Shown: positions 34,622 to 44,466, counted from the stretch's first letter. The stretch is 64,000 bases of DNA from Bradyrhizobium sp. Ghvi (GCF_900115265.1 NZ_FOVU01000001.1:186001-250000); one strand, 5' to 3'. Numbers and translations are program-made. Notes: generated by a model from the sequence alone, not told the origin.

Positions 34622-37600
34622 ATGGACGCCATTCCGTCACTCGACGCCTACGAACTCTCCGACCGCTATGACCGCAAGGAGGGCCGCGTCTTCCTCACGG
34701 GCACGCAGGCGATCGTCCGCATCGCCCTCGACCAGATCAGGCGCGATCGCGCGCACGGGCTCAACACCGCTGGCTTCATCTCCGGTTATCGCGGCTCGCC
34801 GCTCGGCGGCATCGATCTCGAGCTCTGGCGTATCCAGGAGCGATTGAAGCGAGACCGTATCGAATTCCTCCCCGCGGTGAACGAGGACCTCGCGGCAACC
34901 GCCGTCCTCGGCTCGCAGCAGGTCGAGACGCAAGGAGACCGCGAGGTCGATGGCGTGTTCGCCCTGTGGTACGGCAAGGGCCCCGGCGTCGATCGCTCCG
35001 GCGACGCGCTCAAGCACGGCAACGCTTATGGCTCATCGCCGCATGGCGGCGTGCTGGTCGTCGCCGGCGATGACCATGGCTGCGTGTCCTCGTCGATGCC
35101 GCACCAATCCGACGTCGCCTTCATGAGCTGGTTCATGCCGACGCTGCATCCCGCAAGCGTCGGCGAATACCTCGAATTCGGCGAGTATGGCTACGCACTC
35201 AGCCGCTTCTCCGGCATGTGGGTCGGCTTCAAGGCCATCTCGGAAATTGTTGAGTCAGGCGCATCCGTCACGCTGCGTCCACCACGCCTCTTCCGCACGC
35301 CCGATTTCACGCCGCCCCCAGGCGGACTGCACTATCGCTGGCCGGATCTGCCGGGCCCGCAGATCGAGGAGCGGCTCGAAGCAAAGAAGCACGCGGTCTA
35401 CGCCTTCGCAAAGGCCAATCCGATCGATCGCCACATCTACGACATCCCCAATGCGAGCTACGGCATCGTGACCACGGGCAAAGCGCATCTCGACCTGATG
35501 GAAGCGCTGCGGCTGATGGGCCTCGACGAAGCCGCGTGCCGCCGCATCGGCATCGACATCTACAAGGTCGGCATGGTCTGGCCGCTGGCGCTGCACGACG
35601 CCATGGAGTTCGTGAAGGGCAAGCGCGAGATCCTCGTGGTCGAGGAAAAGCGCGGCATCATCGAGAGCCAGTTCAAGGAATATTTTTACGACTATCCCGG
35701 CGCAAAACCCGAACGCATGGTCGGCAAACACGACGAGCAGGGCGCACGGCTGATCTCCTGGATCGGCGAATTGTCGCCGCGCATGCTCGCAGATGTCCTG
35801 GCCCGCCGGCTCGATCCGATGTTTCCGGGGCTCGATCTCGCCGCGCGCGCGGCCGCTCTGTTGCCGCAAGCCGAGCGCACCATCAACGTCGCGGGCGCGA
35901 CGCGTACGCCATATTTCTGTTCCGGATGCCCGCACAACACCTCGACGAAAGTGCCGGAAGGATCGAAAGCTCTGGCCGGCATCGGCTGCCACTTCATGGC
36001 AAGCTGGATGGATCGCGAGACCTCTTCGCTGATCCAGATGGGCGGCGAAGGCGTGAACTGGGCCGCCTCGTCGCGATTTACCGGCCACAAGCACGTGTTT
36101 CAGAATCTCGGCGAAGGCACCTACTACCATTCCGGCTCGATGGCGATCCGGCAGGCGATCGCCGCCAAGGCAAACATCACCTACAAGATCCTGTTCAACG
36201 ACGCCGTTGCCATGACCGGGGGCCAACCGGTCGACGGCCCCGTCAGTGTGCATGCCATCGCCCACAGCGTCCGCGCCGAGGGCGTGGCCCGCATCGCGCT
36301 GGTCTCGGACGAGCCCGGGCAGTTCCTGCCGGCGGATCTGCCTGATGGCGTCACCATCCATCCGCGGGAGGAAATGGATGCCGTGCAGCGCGAGTTGCGC
36401 GACGTCTCCGGCGTCTCGGTGCTGATCTATCAGCAGACCTGCGCCACCGAAAAGCGGCGCCGCCGCAAGCGCGGTCAGATGACCGATCCCAAGCGCTTTG
36501 CCTATATCAACGATCTCGTCTGCGAAGGCTGCGGCGACTGCTCCGTCGAGTCCAATTGCCTCAGTGTCGAGCCGAAGGAGACGCCGTTCGGCCGCAAGCG
36601 CCAGATCAACCTCTCAGCCTGCAACAAGGATTTCTCTTGCCTCAACGGCTTCTGCCCGAGCTTCGTCACGGTTGAAGGGGCGACGCGCCGGAAGAAGAGC
36701 GCGAGCCAGATCGACGCGATCGGCCGCGCGGCCGCGCTGCCGCTGCCCGCGCTCACAACGCTCGACCGCCCCTACGATTTGCTCGTGACCGGCGTCGGCG
36801 GCACCGGCGTGATCACGGTCGGCGCGCTGATCGGCATGGCTGCGCATCTGGAGCGTCGCGGCGTCTCGGTGCTGGATTTCACCGGTTTTGCGCAGAAATT
36901 CGGGCCCGTCCTCAGCTACATCCGCCTGGCCGCGAGCCCGGAAGCGCTGCACCAGGTCCGCATCGACCAGGGCGCCGCCGATGCGCTGATCGGCTGCGAC
37001 CTCGTCGTCAGCTCCTCGCCGAAGGCCTCGGGCACTTATCGCCGCGGCACGCGCGCTGCCGTCAACACGGCAGAAATGCCGACCGGCGACGTCGTTCGCT
37101 TCCGCGATGCCGATCTCGCCTCGCCCGCCCGCCTGCGCGCAATCGGCGGCGTCATCGGAAAGGAAAATCTCGACGCGATAAATGCCAATGCGCTGGCCGA
37201 GCGCCTGCTCGGCGATGCCGTCTATGCCAACATCATCATGCTCGGCTTTGCCTGGCAGCGCGGATTGGTGCCGGTCTCGCTGGCAGCGTTGCTGCGCGCA
37301 GTCGAACTCAACGGCGTCTCGGTCGAGCGCAACAAGCAGGCTTTTGCCTGGGGCCGGATCGCCGCTGCCGATCCTGACTTCTTGCCAAAGGCGGAAGACG
37401 CGCCAAAGGCCGAGACGCTCGACCAGATCATCACCCGGCGCGCCGATTTCCTCAGGGACTACCAGGACGATGCCTATGCCGCGCGCTACCGGGCGCTCGT
37501 CGCAAAAATCCGCAATGCCGAAACTGCCTTCAATAGCGAGGCGCTGACCGAGGCCGTCGCCCGCAGCCTGTTCAAGCTGATGGCCTACAAGGACGAATAT

Positions 37601-38053
37601 GAAGTGGCGCGTCTGCATATGCAAAACGGCTTCCTCGATGAGCTGAAGCGGGAGTTCGAGGATGGATTCAGCATCCGATATCACCTCGCCCCGCCGTTTC
37701 TGCCGTCCGAGCGCGATGCGCGCGGACGTCCGCGCAAGCGCAACTTCGGTCAGTGGATCCAACTGCCGCTGGCCCTGCTTGCGCGATTGAAGCGGCTGCG
37801 CGGAACCTCCTTCGATCCGTTTGGCTACACGTCGGAACGACGCGCGGAGCGTGAGCTCATCACCTGGTATGAAGGCTTGATCGAAATCATGCTCGGCCGG
37901 CTCGATGCGCGGAATCTGGCTGGCCTGATCGCGATCGCCAAGGCTCCGATGGAGATCCGCGGATATGGGCCGGTGAAACAGGCCGCGATTGCGAAGGTCA
38001 AGGCCGACGTGGACTCGTTGCTGGATCAACCAGGAGCGGCCAAGGCGGCCTGA
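34622..38053 (+). CDS. indolepyruvate ferredoxin oxidoreductase, fused alpha-gamma form
   Basis: A 1143-residue ThDP and Fe-S enzyme that oxidatively decarboxylates aryl-2-oxo acids such as indolepyruvate to acyl-CoA, reducing ferredoxin. Order: N-terminal pyrimidine-binding domain (GFISGYRGSPLGGIDLELW), domain with EEKRGIIESQFKEY, ThDP-binding part with CSGCPHNTST and AGIGCHFMASW, a cysteine-rich Fe-S insertion (CEGCGDCSVESNC, then CNKDFSCLNGFCP at about 640-680), and the gamma domain starting LVTGVGGTGVITVGALIGMAA. The last 280 residues match the extension of the large bacterial form. It sits divergently from an Lrp regulator and likely serves amino-acid catabolism. Confidence 0.95.
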   Translation: MDAIPSLDAYELSDRYDRKEGRVFLTGTQAIVRIALDQIRRDRAHGLNTAGFISGYRGSPLGGIDLELWRIQERLKRDRIEFLPAVNEDLAATAVLGSQQVETQGDREVDGVFALWYGKGPGVDRSGDALKHGNAYGSSPHGGVLVVAGDDHGCVSSSMPHQSDVAFMSWFMPTLHPASVGEYLEFGEYGYALSRFSGMWVGFKAISEIVESGASVTLRPPRLFRTPDFTPPPGGLHYRWPDLPGPQIEERLEAKKHAVYAFAKANPIDRHIYDIPNASYGIVTTGKAHLDLMEALRLMGLDEAACRRIGIDIYKVGMVWPLALHDAMEFVKGKREILVVEEKRGIIESQFKEYFYDYPGAKPERMVGKHDEQGARLISWIGELSPRMLADVLARRLDPMFPGLDLAARAAALLPQAERTINVAGATRTPYFCSGCPHNTSTKVPEGSKALAGIGCHFMASWMDRETSSLIQMGGEGVNWAASSRFTGHKHVFQNLGEGTYYHSGSMAIRQAIAAKANITYKILFNDAVAMTGGQPVDGPVSVHAIAHSVRAEGVARIALVSDEPGQFLPADLPDGVTIHPREEMDAVQRELRDVSGVSVLIYQQTCATEKRRRRKRGQMTDPKRFAYINDLVCEGCGDCSVESNCLSVEPKETPFGRKRQINLSACNKDFSCLNGFCPSFVTVEGATRRKKSASQIDAIGRAAALPLPALTTLDRPYDLLVTGVGGTGVITVGALIGMAAHLERRGVSVLDFTGFAQKFGPVLSYIRLAASPEALHQVRIDQGAADALIGCDLVVSSSPKASGTYRRGTRAAVNTAEMPTGDVVRFRDADLASPARLRAIGGVIGKENLDAINANALAERLLGDAVYANIIMLGFAWQRGLVPVSLAALLRAVELNGVSVERNKQAFAWGRIAAADPDFLPKAEDAPKAETLDQIITRRADFLRDYQDDAYAARYRALVAKIRNAETAFNSEALTEAVARSLFKLMAYKDEYEVARLHMQNGFLDELKREFEDGFSIRYHLAPPFLPSERDARGRPRKRNFGQWIQLPLALLARLKRLRGTSFDPFGYTSERRAERELITWYEGLIEIMLGRLDARNLAGLIAIAKAPMEIRGYGPVKQAAIAKVKADVDSLLDQPGAAKAA

Positions 38054-38069
38054 GCTGCGGCATCAGCCG

Positions 38070-38981
38070 TCACGAATATGGATTGATCAGTTTCTGCTGT
38101 TCGGCGCTGTGCTGCAGGAGCATGTCGATGAATGTCCTGACTTTCGCCGACAGATGATGTTTGTGCGGATAGACCGCGTTCATCGACAGCTCGACCGTCC
38201 GGTATTCAGGCAGCAGACGAACCAGCCGGCCCGTTTCGAGATCATCGTGGATGAGAAAGCCGGCCATCAAGCACACGGCAGCGCCCTCCAGCGCCACCTT
38301 GCGCAACGCCTCTCCGCTGTTGGTGACGAAGCTGCCTGAAATGCGCACCGACGCCGGCACGCCCTTGCGATCGAGGAAGCGCCACTCGTCGCCGAAGGGA
38401 TAGTTCAGATGGCGGCCACAATTGTGCCCGGCAAGCTCTTCCAGCTTCTGCACGCGGCCGTGCTGTTCGAGATAATCATGCGAGCAGCACAGCACGTGAC
38501 GCCAGGTGGCGAGGCTGCGGACGATGAGGCTCGAATCCGGCGGCGGGATCATGCGTAGCGCCACGTCGTAGCCTTCCTCGATGAGGTCGACATCGGCCTC
38601 GCCCATGCGCAAATCGACCTTGAGCTCGGAATAGGTGGACAGGAGTTTTGCCACGACGGGTGCGACGAACGGCACCATGTGCGTGGCAACATGGACGCGC
38701 AGCGTGCCGCGAGGGACCGATTGCAATTCGCTGGCGATGTCGTCGGCCTGTTTGAGATCGGCGAGTATCTGCGTCGCGCGCTCGTAATACGATTGACCGA
38801 TCTCCGTGAGGCTCACCTTGCGCGTGGTGCGGTTCAGCAGCCGCACCTCCAGCCGGTCCTCCAGCGCCTGGATATGGTTGCTCACCATGGTCGTCGACAT
38901 GTTGAGCCGGCGGGCGGCGGCCGAGAATCCTCCGTGTTCGACCACCCGAACGAAGACGGTGAGACTGGTGAAGCGGTCCAT
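38070..38981 (-). CDS. LysR-family transcriptional regulator
   Basis: A 303-residue LysR regulator. HTH segment VVEHGGFSAAARRLNMSTTMVSNHIQALEDRL at about residues 13-44; the effector domain has MGEADVDLIEEGYDVALRMIPPPDSSLIVRSL, the CrgA-like pattern. It is divergent from an EmrA/EmrB-like efflux operon; the 142-base region between holds four GGATAAT-type motifs, so it is the probable regulator of the pump, perhaps responding to an aromatic or antibiotic substrate. Its 3' end is 16 bases from the convergent oxidoreductase stop. Confidence 0.93.
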   Translation of the reverse strand: MDRFTSLTVFVRVVEHGGFSAAARRLNMSTTMVSNHIQALEDRLEVRLLNRTTRKVSLTEIGQSYYERATQILADLKQADDIASELQSVPRGTLRVHVATHMVPFVAPVVAKLLSTYSELKVDLRMGEADVDLIEEGYDVALRMIPPPDSSLIVRSLATWRHVLCCSHDYLEQHGRVQKLEELAGHNCGRHLNYPFGDEWRFLDRKGVPASVRISGSFVTNSGEALRKVALEGAAVCLMAGFLIHDDLETGRLVRLLPEYRTVELSMNAVYPHKHHLSAKVRTFIDMLLQHSAEQQKLINPYS

Positions 38982-38995
38982 GATTCAAGGTCCAG

Positions 38996-39059
38996 ATTAT
39001 CCGCTCTTACTGGATAATCCTTCCATCAATTCATGGATTATCGCAAGGAGCCGGATAAC
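38996..39059. promoter_or_regulatory. operator array, four GGATAAT-type motifs
   Basis: Within 64 bases of the divergent LysR/efflux region: ATTATCC (38996-39002), GGATAATCC (39012-39020), GGATTATC (39035-39042) and GGATAAC (39053-39059). The first two form an inverted pair with a 9-base spacer. Repeated sites of this kind fit LysR recognition and activation site spacing. Confidence 0.6.
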
Positions 39060-39123
39060 GCATCTTCCGGCGTGAACGGCGCCTGGTTGAAGTGAAGGGC
39101 CGTTGGGAATTTGCGAGGACGCC

Positions 39124-40275
39124 ATGTCGAACGCCGCTTATGTCACTGAAACAAATGATAAAATTAACCTTCGGCCATCCCGCCAGGCGATCCGGCGGGC
39201 GGCCATCGGGCTGGCGATGGCTCTCGGCATCACCGCCGCCGGCGACTTTGGCTACGATTACCTGACAACCGGCCGCTACCTGGAATCGACCGACGACGCC
39301 TATGTGAAGGCCGATTCGACGATCATCGCCCCGAAGGTCTCCGGCTACATCGCCAAGGTGCTGGTCGGCGACAACGAGAAGGTTAGAGCCGGCCAGGTGC
39401 TGGCCAGGATCGATGATCGCGACTTCAAGGCTGCGCTTGACCAGGCCCGCGCGGATGTCGCCGCAGCCGAAGCATCAGTCCGCAACCTCGATGCCCAGCT
39501 CGAACTGCAGCAGCCTGTTATCGAGCAGAGCACGGCCGACGTCGCGGCCGCCGAGGCCAATCTGAAATTCGCGCAGGAAGAGCGTGCCCGCTACGACGAC
39601 CTGATGAAGTCCGGCTCCGGCACCATTCAGCGCGCACAGCAGACCGATGCGGCACTCCGCGCCAGCAACGCGCAATTGCAGCACGCCAGGTCGGGCTTGG
39701 TCGCCGCCCAGCGCAAGGTCGACGTGCTCACCACCCAGCGTGCGCAGGCCGCAGCGCAGCTCGACCACGCCCGCGCCGTCGCGGACCAGGCCGAGCTGAA
39801 CCTGTCCTATACCGAGATCACCGCGCCCGTCGACGGCACGGTCGGCGCCCGCAGCCTGCGCGTCGGCCAGTACGTGCAGGCCGGCACACAATTGATGGCC
39901 GTGGTGCCACTCGACGCAGTCTATGTGGTCGCGAATTTCAAGGAGACGCAGCTCACGCATGTGCGCGCGGGCCAACCGGTCGAGCTGCACGTCGACAGTT
40001 TTCGCAATCGCACGCTGCATGGTCATGTCGACAGCCTTTCGCCGGCCAGCGGACTCGAATTCGCGCTGCTGCCGCCCGACAACGCCACCGGCAACTTCAC
40101 CAAGATCGTGCAGCGCGTGCCGGTGAAGATCGTGCTCGACGATCACAGTCTGACCGGCCTGCTGCGGCCCGGCATGTCGGCGGTGCCCACGGTCGACACC
40201 AAGGCGACCGTGTTGGCGGAGCGCGAGACGACCGGGCGCGTCGCAGACAACGCGCCACGTGCTGACGGCGGCTGA
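39124..40275 (+). CDS. HlyD/EmrA-family membrane fusion protein
   Basis: A 383-residue periplasmic adaptor for a drug efflux pump. One N-terminal membrane helix (AAIGLAMALGITAAGDFGY), then the lipoyl-like half motif STDDAYVKADSTIIAPKVSGYIAKVLVGDNEKVRAGQVLARIDDRDF, a coiled-coil hairpin (about 85-205) and the closing lipoyl/beta-barrel (YTEITAPVDGTVGARSLRVGQYVQAGTQLMAVVP). ATG 39124 with GAGGA upstream is chosen; the in-frame TTG at 39103 is less likely. The partner transporter follows on the same strand. Confidence 0.93.
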   Translation: MSNAAYVTETNDKINLRPSRQAIRRAAIGLAMALGITAAGDFGYDYLTTGRYLESTDDAYVKADSTIIAPKVSGYIAKVLVGDNEKVRAGQVLARIDDRDFKAALDQARADVAAAEASVRNLDAQLELQQPVIEQSTADVAAAEANLKFAQEERARYDDLMKSGSGTIQRAQQTDAALRASNAQLQHARSGLVAAQRKVDVLTTQRAQAAAQLDHARAVADQAELNLSYTEITAPVDGTVGARSLRVGQYVQAGTQLMAVVPLDAVYVVANFKETQLTHVRAGQPVELHVDSFRNRTLHGHVDSLSPASGLEFALLPPDNATGNFTKIVQRVPVKIVLDDHSLTGLLRPGMSAVPTVDTKATVLAERETTGRVADNAPRADGG

Positions 40276-40387
40276 CACAGAAAACATCCGGCAGGATCAT
40301 CAAGTCCTGCCGGATGATCAGGACTTCCGCTGTTATCGAAACCATCGGTCTAACGCATCCTGTCTCAATAGCAGAGACGAGGCTTCC

Positions 40388-42007
40388 ATGAGCACGCTCC
40401 AACCAGCCCTTACCACCGCTTCCGCGGTCAGCATCCCCGCCCCAGCCGCGGCACCGGCGACCCCGGCCGTCTCCGCCAAAACCTGGATCGCCGTGATCGG
40501 CGCCACGCTCGGTGCGTTCATGGCGGTGCTGAACATTCAGATCGTCAATGCCTCACTGGCCGACATCCAGGGTGCGATCGGCGCCGGCATCGATGACGGC
40601 GGCTGGATCTCGACGTCCTATCTGATCGCCGAGATCGTGGTGATCCCACTCTCCGGCTGGCTCGCGCAGGTGTTCTCGATCCGGGTCTATCTCCTCACCA
40701 ATGCGATCCTGTTCTTGGGCCTGTCGGCGGCCTGCGCGCTGGCGCAGGACCTGCCGCAGATGATCGTGCTGCGCGCCGTGCAGGGTTTCACCGGCGGCGT
40801 GCTGATCCCGATGGCCTTCACGCTCATCATCACGCTGCTGCCGCGCGGAAAGCAGCCGGTCGGCCTTGCGCTGTTCGCGCTGTCGGCGACGTTCGCGCCG
40901 GCGATCGGCCCGACCATCGGCGGTTATCTCACCGAGAATCTCGGCTGGCAGTACATTTTCTACGTCAACCTCGTGCCCGGCGCGATCATGGTCGGCATGC
41001 TCTGGTATGCGCTCGAGCCCAAGCCGATGAAGCTGTCGCTGCTGCGCCAGGGCGACTGGGCCGGCATCATCACCATGGCGATCGGTCTCTCTGCCCTGCA
41101 AACCGTGCTGGAGGAAGGCAACAAGGACGACTGGTTCGGCTCGCCCTTCATCGTCAGGCTCAGCGTGATCGCGGCCGTGGCGCTGACCGTATTTCTGATC
41201 ATCGAGCTCACGGTGAAGAAGCCGCTGTTGAACCTGCGCCTGTTGGTTCGCCGCAATTTCGGCTTTGGCATGCTCGCCAACTTCCTGCTCGGCATCGCGC
41301 TGTACGGTTCGGTGTTCATCCTGCCGCAATATCTGTCGCGCATTCAGGGCTACAATGCCGAACAGATCGGCATGGTGCTGGCATGGACCGGGCTGCCGCA
41401 ACTGGTGCTGATCCCGCTGGTGCCACGCCTGATGCAGAAGTACGATGCTCGGATCATCATCGGCGCGGGCTTCGTGCTGTTCGCCGGCTCGAACTTCATG
41501 AATATCTTCATGACCAACGATTATGCCTCCGACCAGCTGATGTGGCCCAACGTCGTCCGCGCCGTCGGACAGGCACTGGTGATGGCACCGCTGTCGGCGG
41601 TCGCGACTTCGGGAATCGAGCCTGAGAACGCCGGCTCGGCCTCCGGCCTGTTCAACATGATGCGCAACCTCGGCGGCGCCGTCGGCATCGCGCTGCTGCA
41701 GACCGTCCTGACCAAGCGCGAGCAGTATCACTCCAACGTGCTGATGCAGTCGGTCTCGGTGTTCGAGCAGGCGACCCGCACGCGGCTGGAACAGCTCACG
41801 CAGTATTTCATCAATCACGGCGTGCTCGACCGTGCGGATGCGGTGCATCGCGCCTATGCCGCAATCGGCCATACCGTGCAGAAGCAGGCCTATATCCTCG
41901 CCTTCAGCGACACGTTCTATCTGCTCGGCATGGCGCTGATGGTGGCCCTGATCGCCGTATTCTTCCTGAAGAAACCCGGCCAGACATCGGCCGGCGGAGC
42001 CCACTGA
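40388..42007 (+). CDS. DHA2-family multidrug MFS transporter (EmrB-like)
   Basis: A 539-residue, fourteen-helix drug:H+ antiporter. Signature stretches: WIAVIGATLGAFMAVLNIQIVNASLADIQGAIGAG (motif D1 region), WISTSYLIAEIVVIPLSGWLAQVFSIRVYLL, and motif C-like FTLIITLLPRGKQPVGLALFALSATFAPAIGPTIGGYLTENLGWQYIFYVN. ATG 40388 is chosen because upstream in-frame codons from 40259 would overlap the adaptor gene and are not protein-like. It works with the adaptor and an outer-membrane channel encoded elsewhere. The AhpD-like gene follows after 29 bases. Confidence 0.95.
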   Translation: MSTLQPALTTASAVSIPAPAAAPATPAVSAKTWIAVIGATLGAFMAVLNIQIVNASLADIQGAIGAGIDDGGWISTSYLIAEIVVIPLSGWLAQVFSIRVYLLTNAILFLGLSAACALAQDLPQMIVLRAVQGFTGGVLIPMAFTLIITLLPRGKQPVGLALFALSATFAPAIGPTIGGYLTENLGWQYIFYVNLVPGAIMVGMLWYALEPKPMKLSLLRQGDWAGIITMAIGLSALQTVLEEGNKDDWFGSPFIVRLSVIAAVALTVFLIIELTVKKPLLNLRLLVRRNFGFGMLANFLLGIALYGSVFILPQYLSRIQGYNAEQIGMVLAWTGLPQLVLIPLVPRLMQKYDARIIIGAGFVLFAGSNFMNIFMTNDYASDQLMWPNVVRAVGQALVMAPLSAVATSGIEPENAGSASGLFNMMRNLGGAVGIALLQTVLTKREQYHSNVLMQSVSVFEQATRTRLEQLTQYFINHGVLDRADAVHRAYAAIGHTVQKQAYILAFSDTFYLLGMALMVALIAVFFLKKPGQTSAGGAH

Positions 42008-42036
42008 TTCCACCCGAAGAAGCAAGGAGAACGACC

Positions 42037-42498
42037 ATGAAACCCCGCATGAATTTCTACCAGGCCGCTCCCGATACGATGAAGGCCCTGATGGCGCTGG
42101 AAGAGCAGATCCAGTCGACGGGATTGGAGAAATCCCTGATCGAGCTCGTCAAGATCCGGGCTTCGCAGATCAACGGCTGCGCATTCTGCATCAACATGCA
42201 CACCGAGGACGCCCGCAAGCGCGGCGAGACTGAGCAGCGCATCTATCTGCTCAACGCCTGGCGCGAATCCCCGCTCTATACGGACCGCGAGCGCGCCGCG
42301 CTGGCCTGGACGGAAGCCGTGACGCTGATCGCGGAGACGCACGCACCCGACGATGTCTATGAAGAGATCCGCGGGCAGTTCTCCGATGCGGAGACGGTGA
42401 ACCTGACCATACTGATCGGCGCCATCAACGCCTGGAACCGGCTGGCGATCGCATTCCGCGCGGTGCATCCGGTAAAGGTAAAGGCCTCGGTGGCCTAG
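42037..42498 (+). CDS. carboxymuconolactone decarboxylase family (AhpD-like) protein
   Basis: A 153-residue CMD/AhpD-fold protein. The redox motif is CAFCINMHTEDARKRGE (C-x2-C-x3-H) at about residues 48-64, as in AhpD-type alkylhydroperoxidase proteins rather than true decarboxylases. The start follows an AAGGAG site. It is the third gene of the efflux operon and may deal with peroxide or electrophile stress that accompanies the pump's substrate. The tail is basic (HPVKVKASVA). Confidence 0.92.
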   Translation: MKPRMNFYQAAPDTMKALMALEEQIQSTGLEKSLIELVKIRASQINGCAFCINMHTEDARKRGETEQRIYLLNAWRESPLYTDRERAALAWTEAVTLIAETHAPDDVYEEIRGQFSDAETVNLTILIGAINAWNRLAIAFRAVHPVKVKASVA

Positions 42499-42527
42499 GG
42501 CACGACGTCCTTGCCGGGGAAAATCTC

Positions 42528-42617
42528 GTAGGGTGGATTAGCCGAAGGCGTAACCCACCACTTCTGTCTCCGCGGAAACCAGAGAGGTGGGTTACGGCTT
42601 CGCCTAACCCACCCTAC
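42528..42617. repeat. intergenic palindromic repeat, family C
   Basis: Outer arms GTAGGGTGGATTAGCCGAAG (42528-42547) and its near-complement ending at 42617, with an inner pair CGTAACCCACC / GGTGGGTTACG. It fills the gap between convergent operons and could act as a bidirectional terminator. Confidence 0.75.
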
Positions 42618-42635
42618 AGTAGCAGAGTGTGCGGG

Positions 42636-43496
42636 TCAGACCGCCGTCGCCTTGGCGAACTCGACATAGATCTCGCGCAGGCGCGCGGCAAGAGGACCGG
42701 GCTTGCCGTCGCCAACTTTCTTGCCGTCGATCGCGACTACCGGCTGCACGAACAACGAGGCTGAGGTTGCGAACGCTTCCTTCGCGGCCAGCGCTTCTTC
42801 CACGGTGAAGGAACGCTCCTCGACGCGGAGCTGGCGCTCTTCGGCAAGGGCGACAACGGCCTTGCGGGTGCAGCCCGGCAGGATCGCGTTGGAGTTCTTG
42901 CGGGTGACGATGACGTCGTCCTTGGTCAGGATGAAGGCCGACGATGAGCCGCCCTCGGTGACGTAGCCGTCTTCCAGCATCCAGGCCTCGCCGGCGCCGG
43001 CTTCGGCCGCCGCCTGCTTGGCCAGCACCTGCGCCAGCAGCGCTACGCTCTTGATGTCGCGGCGTTCCCAGCGGATGTCGGGCACAGTGATGACGTTGAT
43101 GCCGGTCTTGGCCGCTGCCGCATTGATGATGTCCTTCTCCGAGGTGAACATCACCAGGCTCGGCTTGACGTCAGCCTTCGGGAACGGGAAGTCGCGGCCC
43201 TTGTCGGCTCCGCGCGTCACCTGGAGATAGACGAGGCCGTTGGCGAGCTTGTTGCGCGCGATCAGCTCTTTCTGAATCTCGGTGATGCGCTCGACCGTCT
43301 CCGGCAGCTTGAGCTTGATCTCGCCGACCGAACGCTCCAGCCGAGCCAGATGCGAGGCGTTGTCGACCAGCTTGCCGTCGAGCACCGCCGAGACCTCATA
43401 GATGCCATCGGCAAACAGAAATCCGCGGTCGAGCACCGAGATTTTTGCATCCGAGAGCGGGACGAATGAGCCGTTGACGTAGGCGATCGAATCCAA
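42636..43496 (-). CDS. D-amino-acid aminotransferase (class IV, PLP)
   Basis: A 286-residue fold-type IV PLP aminotransferase, closest to D-alanine/D-amino-acid transaminases. It begins MDSIAYVNGSFVPLSDAKISVLDRGFLFADGIYEV, typical of the family. The PLP lysine is in RRDIKSVALLAQVLAKQAA (about 146), and the phosphate-binding region is DGYVTEGGSSSAFIL with the conserved Glu. It would interconvert D-amino acids and 2-oxo acids for peptidoglycan or catabolism. It lies downstream of an amino acid ABC transporter on the same strand, 208 bases after the ATPase gene, separated by a repeat. Confidence 0.9.
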   Translation of the reverse strand: MDSIAYVNGSFVPLSDAKISVLDRGFLFADGIYEVSAVLDGKLVDNASHLARLERSVGEIKLKLPETVERITEIQKELIARNKLANGLVYLQVTRGADKGRDFPFPKADVKPSLVMFTSEKDIINAAAAKTGINVITVPDIRWERRDIKSVALLAQVLAKQAAAEAGAGEAWMLEDGYVTEGGSSSAFILTKDDVIVTRKNSNAILPGCTRKAVVALAEERQLRVEERSFTVEEALAAKEAFATSASLFVQPVVAIDGKKVGDGKPGPLAARLREIYVEFAKATAV

Positions 43497-43574
43497 GGCG
43501 GGGTCTCCTGGGGGAGGAAAAAGGGATTTGGCGCGCTTATACGCCAGTTAGGGGGAACGATCACCCCTCGTTTC

Positions 43575-43690
43575 GTCATTCCGGGGTATTCGCGAAGCGA
43601 ATGAGCCCGGAATCCATTTCTCCTCGTGTACTGCCGCCCGATGGATCCTCAGGTGCGCAATTGCGCACCATAGTCGCGCTACGCGCGCAA
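43575..43690. repeat. intergenic repeat, family A copy 2, truncated, with 18-bp palindrome
   Basis: The left half (from GTCATTCCGGGG at 43575 to about 43617) matches the other family A copies, but the right half diverges. Inside is a perfect 18-base palindrome GGTGCGCAATTGCGCACC at 43652-43669. It lies between the ATPase gene and the aminotransferase gene. Confidence 0.65.
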
Positions 43691-43704
43691 CGGGACGGCG
43701 GTAG

Positions 43705-44436
43705 TTAGTGCGACAGAATCTTCGAGAGGAATTTCTGCGCGCGGTCGCTGCGCGGCTTGCCAAAGAAATCATCCTTCGGGGCATCCTCGACGATCTCGCC
43801 ACGGTCCATGAAGATCACGCGGTTGGCGACCTTGCGGGCGAAGCCCATTTCATGGGTCACGACCATCATAGTCATACCTTCGCGGGCGAGATCGACCATG
43901 ACGTCGAGCACCTCGCTGACCATCTCCGGATCGAGCGCCGAGGTCGGCTCGTCGAACAGCATCACGATCGGATCCATCGCGAGCGCCCGCGCAATCGCGA
44001 CGCGCTGCTGCTGGCCGCCGGAGAGCTGCGCGGGGAATTTCTGCGCCTGCTCCTTCAAGCCCACGCGCTCCAGCAGCTGCATGCCCTTAGCCACCGCCTG
44101 GTCGTGCGAGCGGCCGAGCACCTTCTCCTGCGAGAGACAGAGGTTGTCGATGATCTTCAGATGCGGGAACAGCTCGAAATGCTGGAACACCATGCCGACG
44201 CGGGAACGCAGTTTCGGCAGATTGGTCTTGGGATCGTTCACCTTGGTGCCATCGACGCTGATGTCGCCGCTCTGGAACGGCTCGAGCGCATTGACGCACT
44301 TGATCAGCGTCGACTTGCCCGAGCCCGAAGGGCCGCAGACCACGACGACCTCACCCTTGGTGACGCTGGTGGTGCAATCGGTCAGCACCTGAAAGCTCGG
44401 GCTGTACCATTTGTTGACGTGGCTGATTTCAATCAT
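43705..44436 (-). CDS. polar amino acid ABC transporter ATPase
   Basis: A 243-residue ABC ATPase of the GlnQ/GltL/HisP type. Walker [15 protein letters not shown] (about 34-47), Q-loop [10 protein letters not shown], signature [15 protein letters not shown], Walker [13 protein letters not shown] and the switch His in [14 protein letters not shown] are all intact. It energises the two permeases upstream on the same strand, from which it is separated by 190 bases containing a palindromic repeat. Substrate is probably glutamate/aspartate-like given the binding protein. Confidence 0.95.
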   Translation of the reverse strand: MIEISHVNKWYSPSFQVLTDCTTSVTKGEVVVVCGPSGSGKSTLIKCVNALEPFQSGDISVDGTKVNDPKTNLPKLRSRVGMVFQHFELFPHLKIIDNLCLSQEKVLGRSHDQAVAKGMQLLERVGLKEQAQKFPAQLSGGQQQRVAIARALAMDPIVMLFDEPTSALDPEMVSEVLDVMVDLAREGMTMMVVTHEMGFARKVANRVIFMDRGEIVEDAPKDDFFGKPRSDRAQKFLSKILSH

Positions 44437-44466
44437 GTGTTCTCAAGCCCTGCGGCAGATGCGGTT

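Noticed and set aside
36614..38029. Long minus-strand open frame within the oxidoreductase gene
   Set aside because: Antisense shadow of a clear ThDP/Fe-S protein; composition Arg/Ala/Gly-rich, no recognisable motifs.
40553..42025. 490-codon minus-strand open frame opposite the DHA2 transporter
   Set aside because: His/Arg/Asp-rich translation without hydrophobic or conserved pattern; the plus strand encodes a fourteen-helix transporter.
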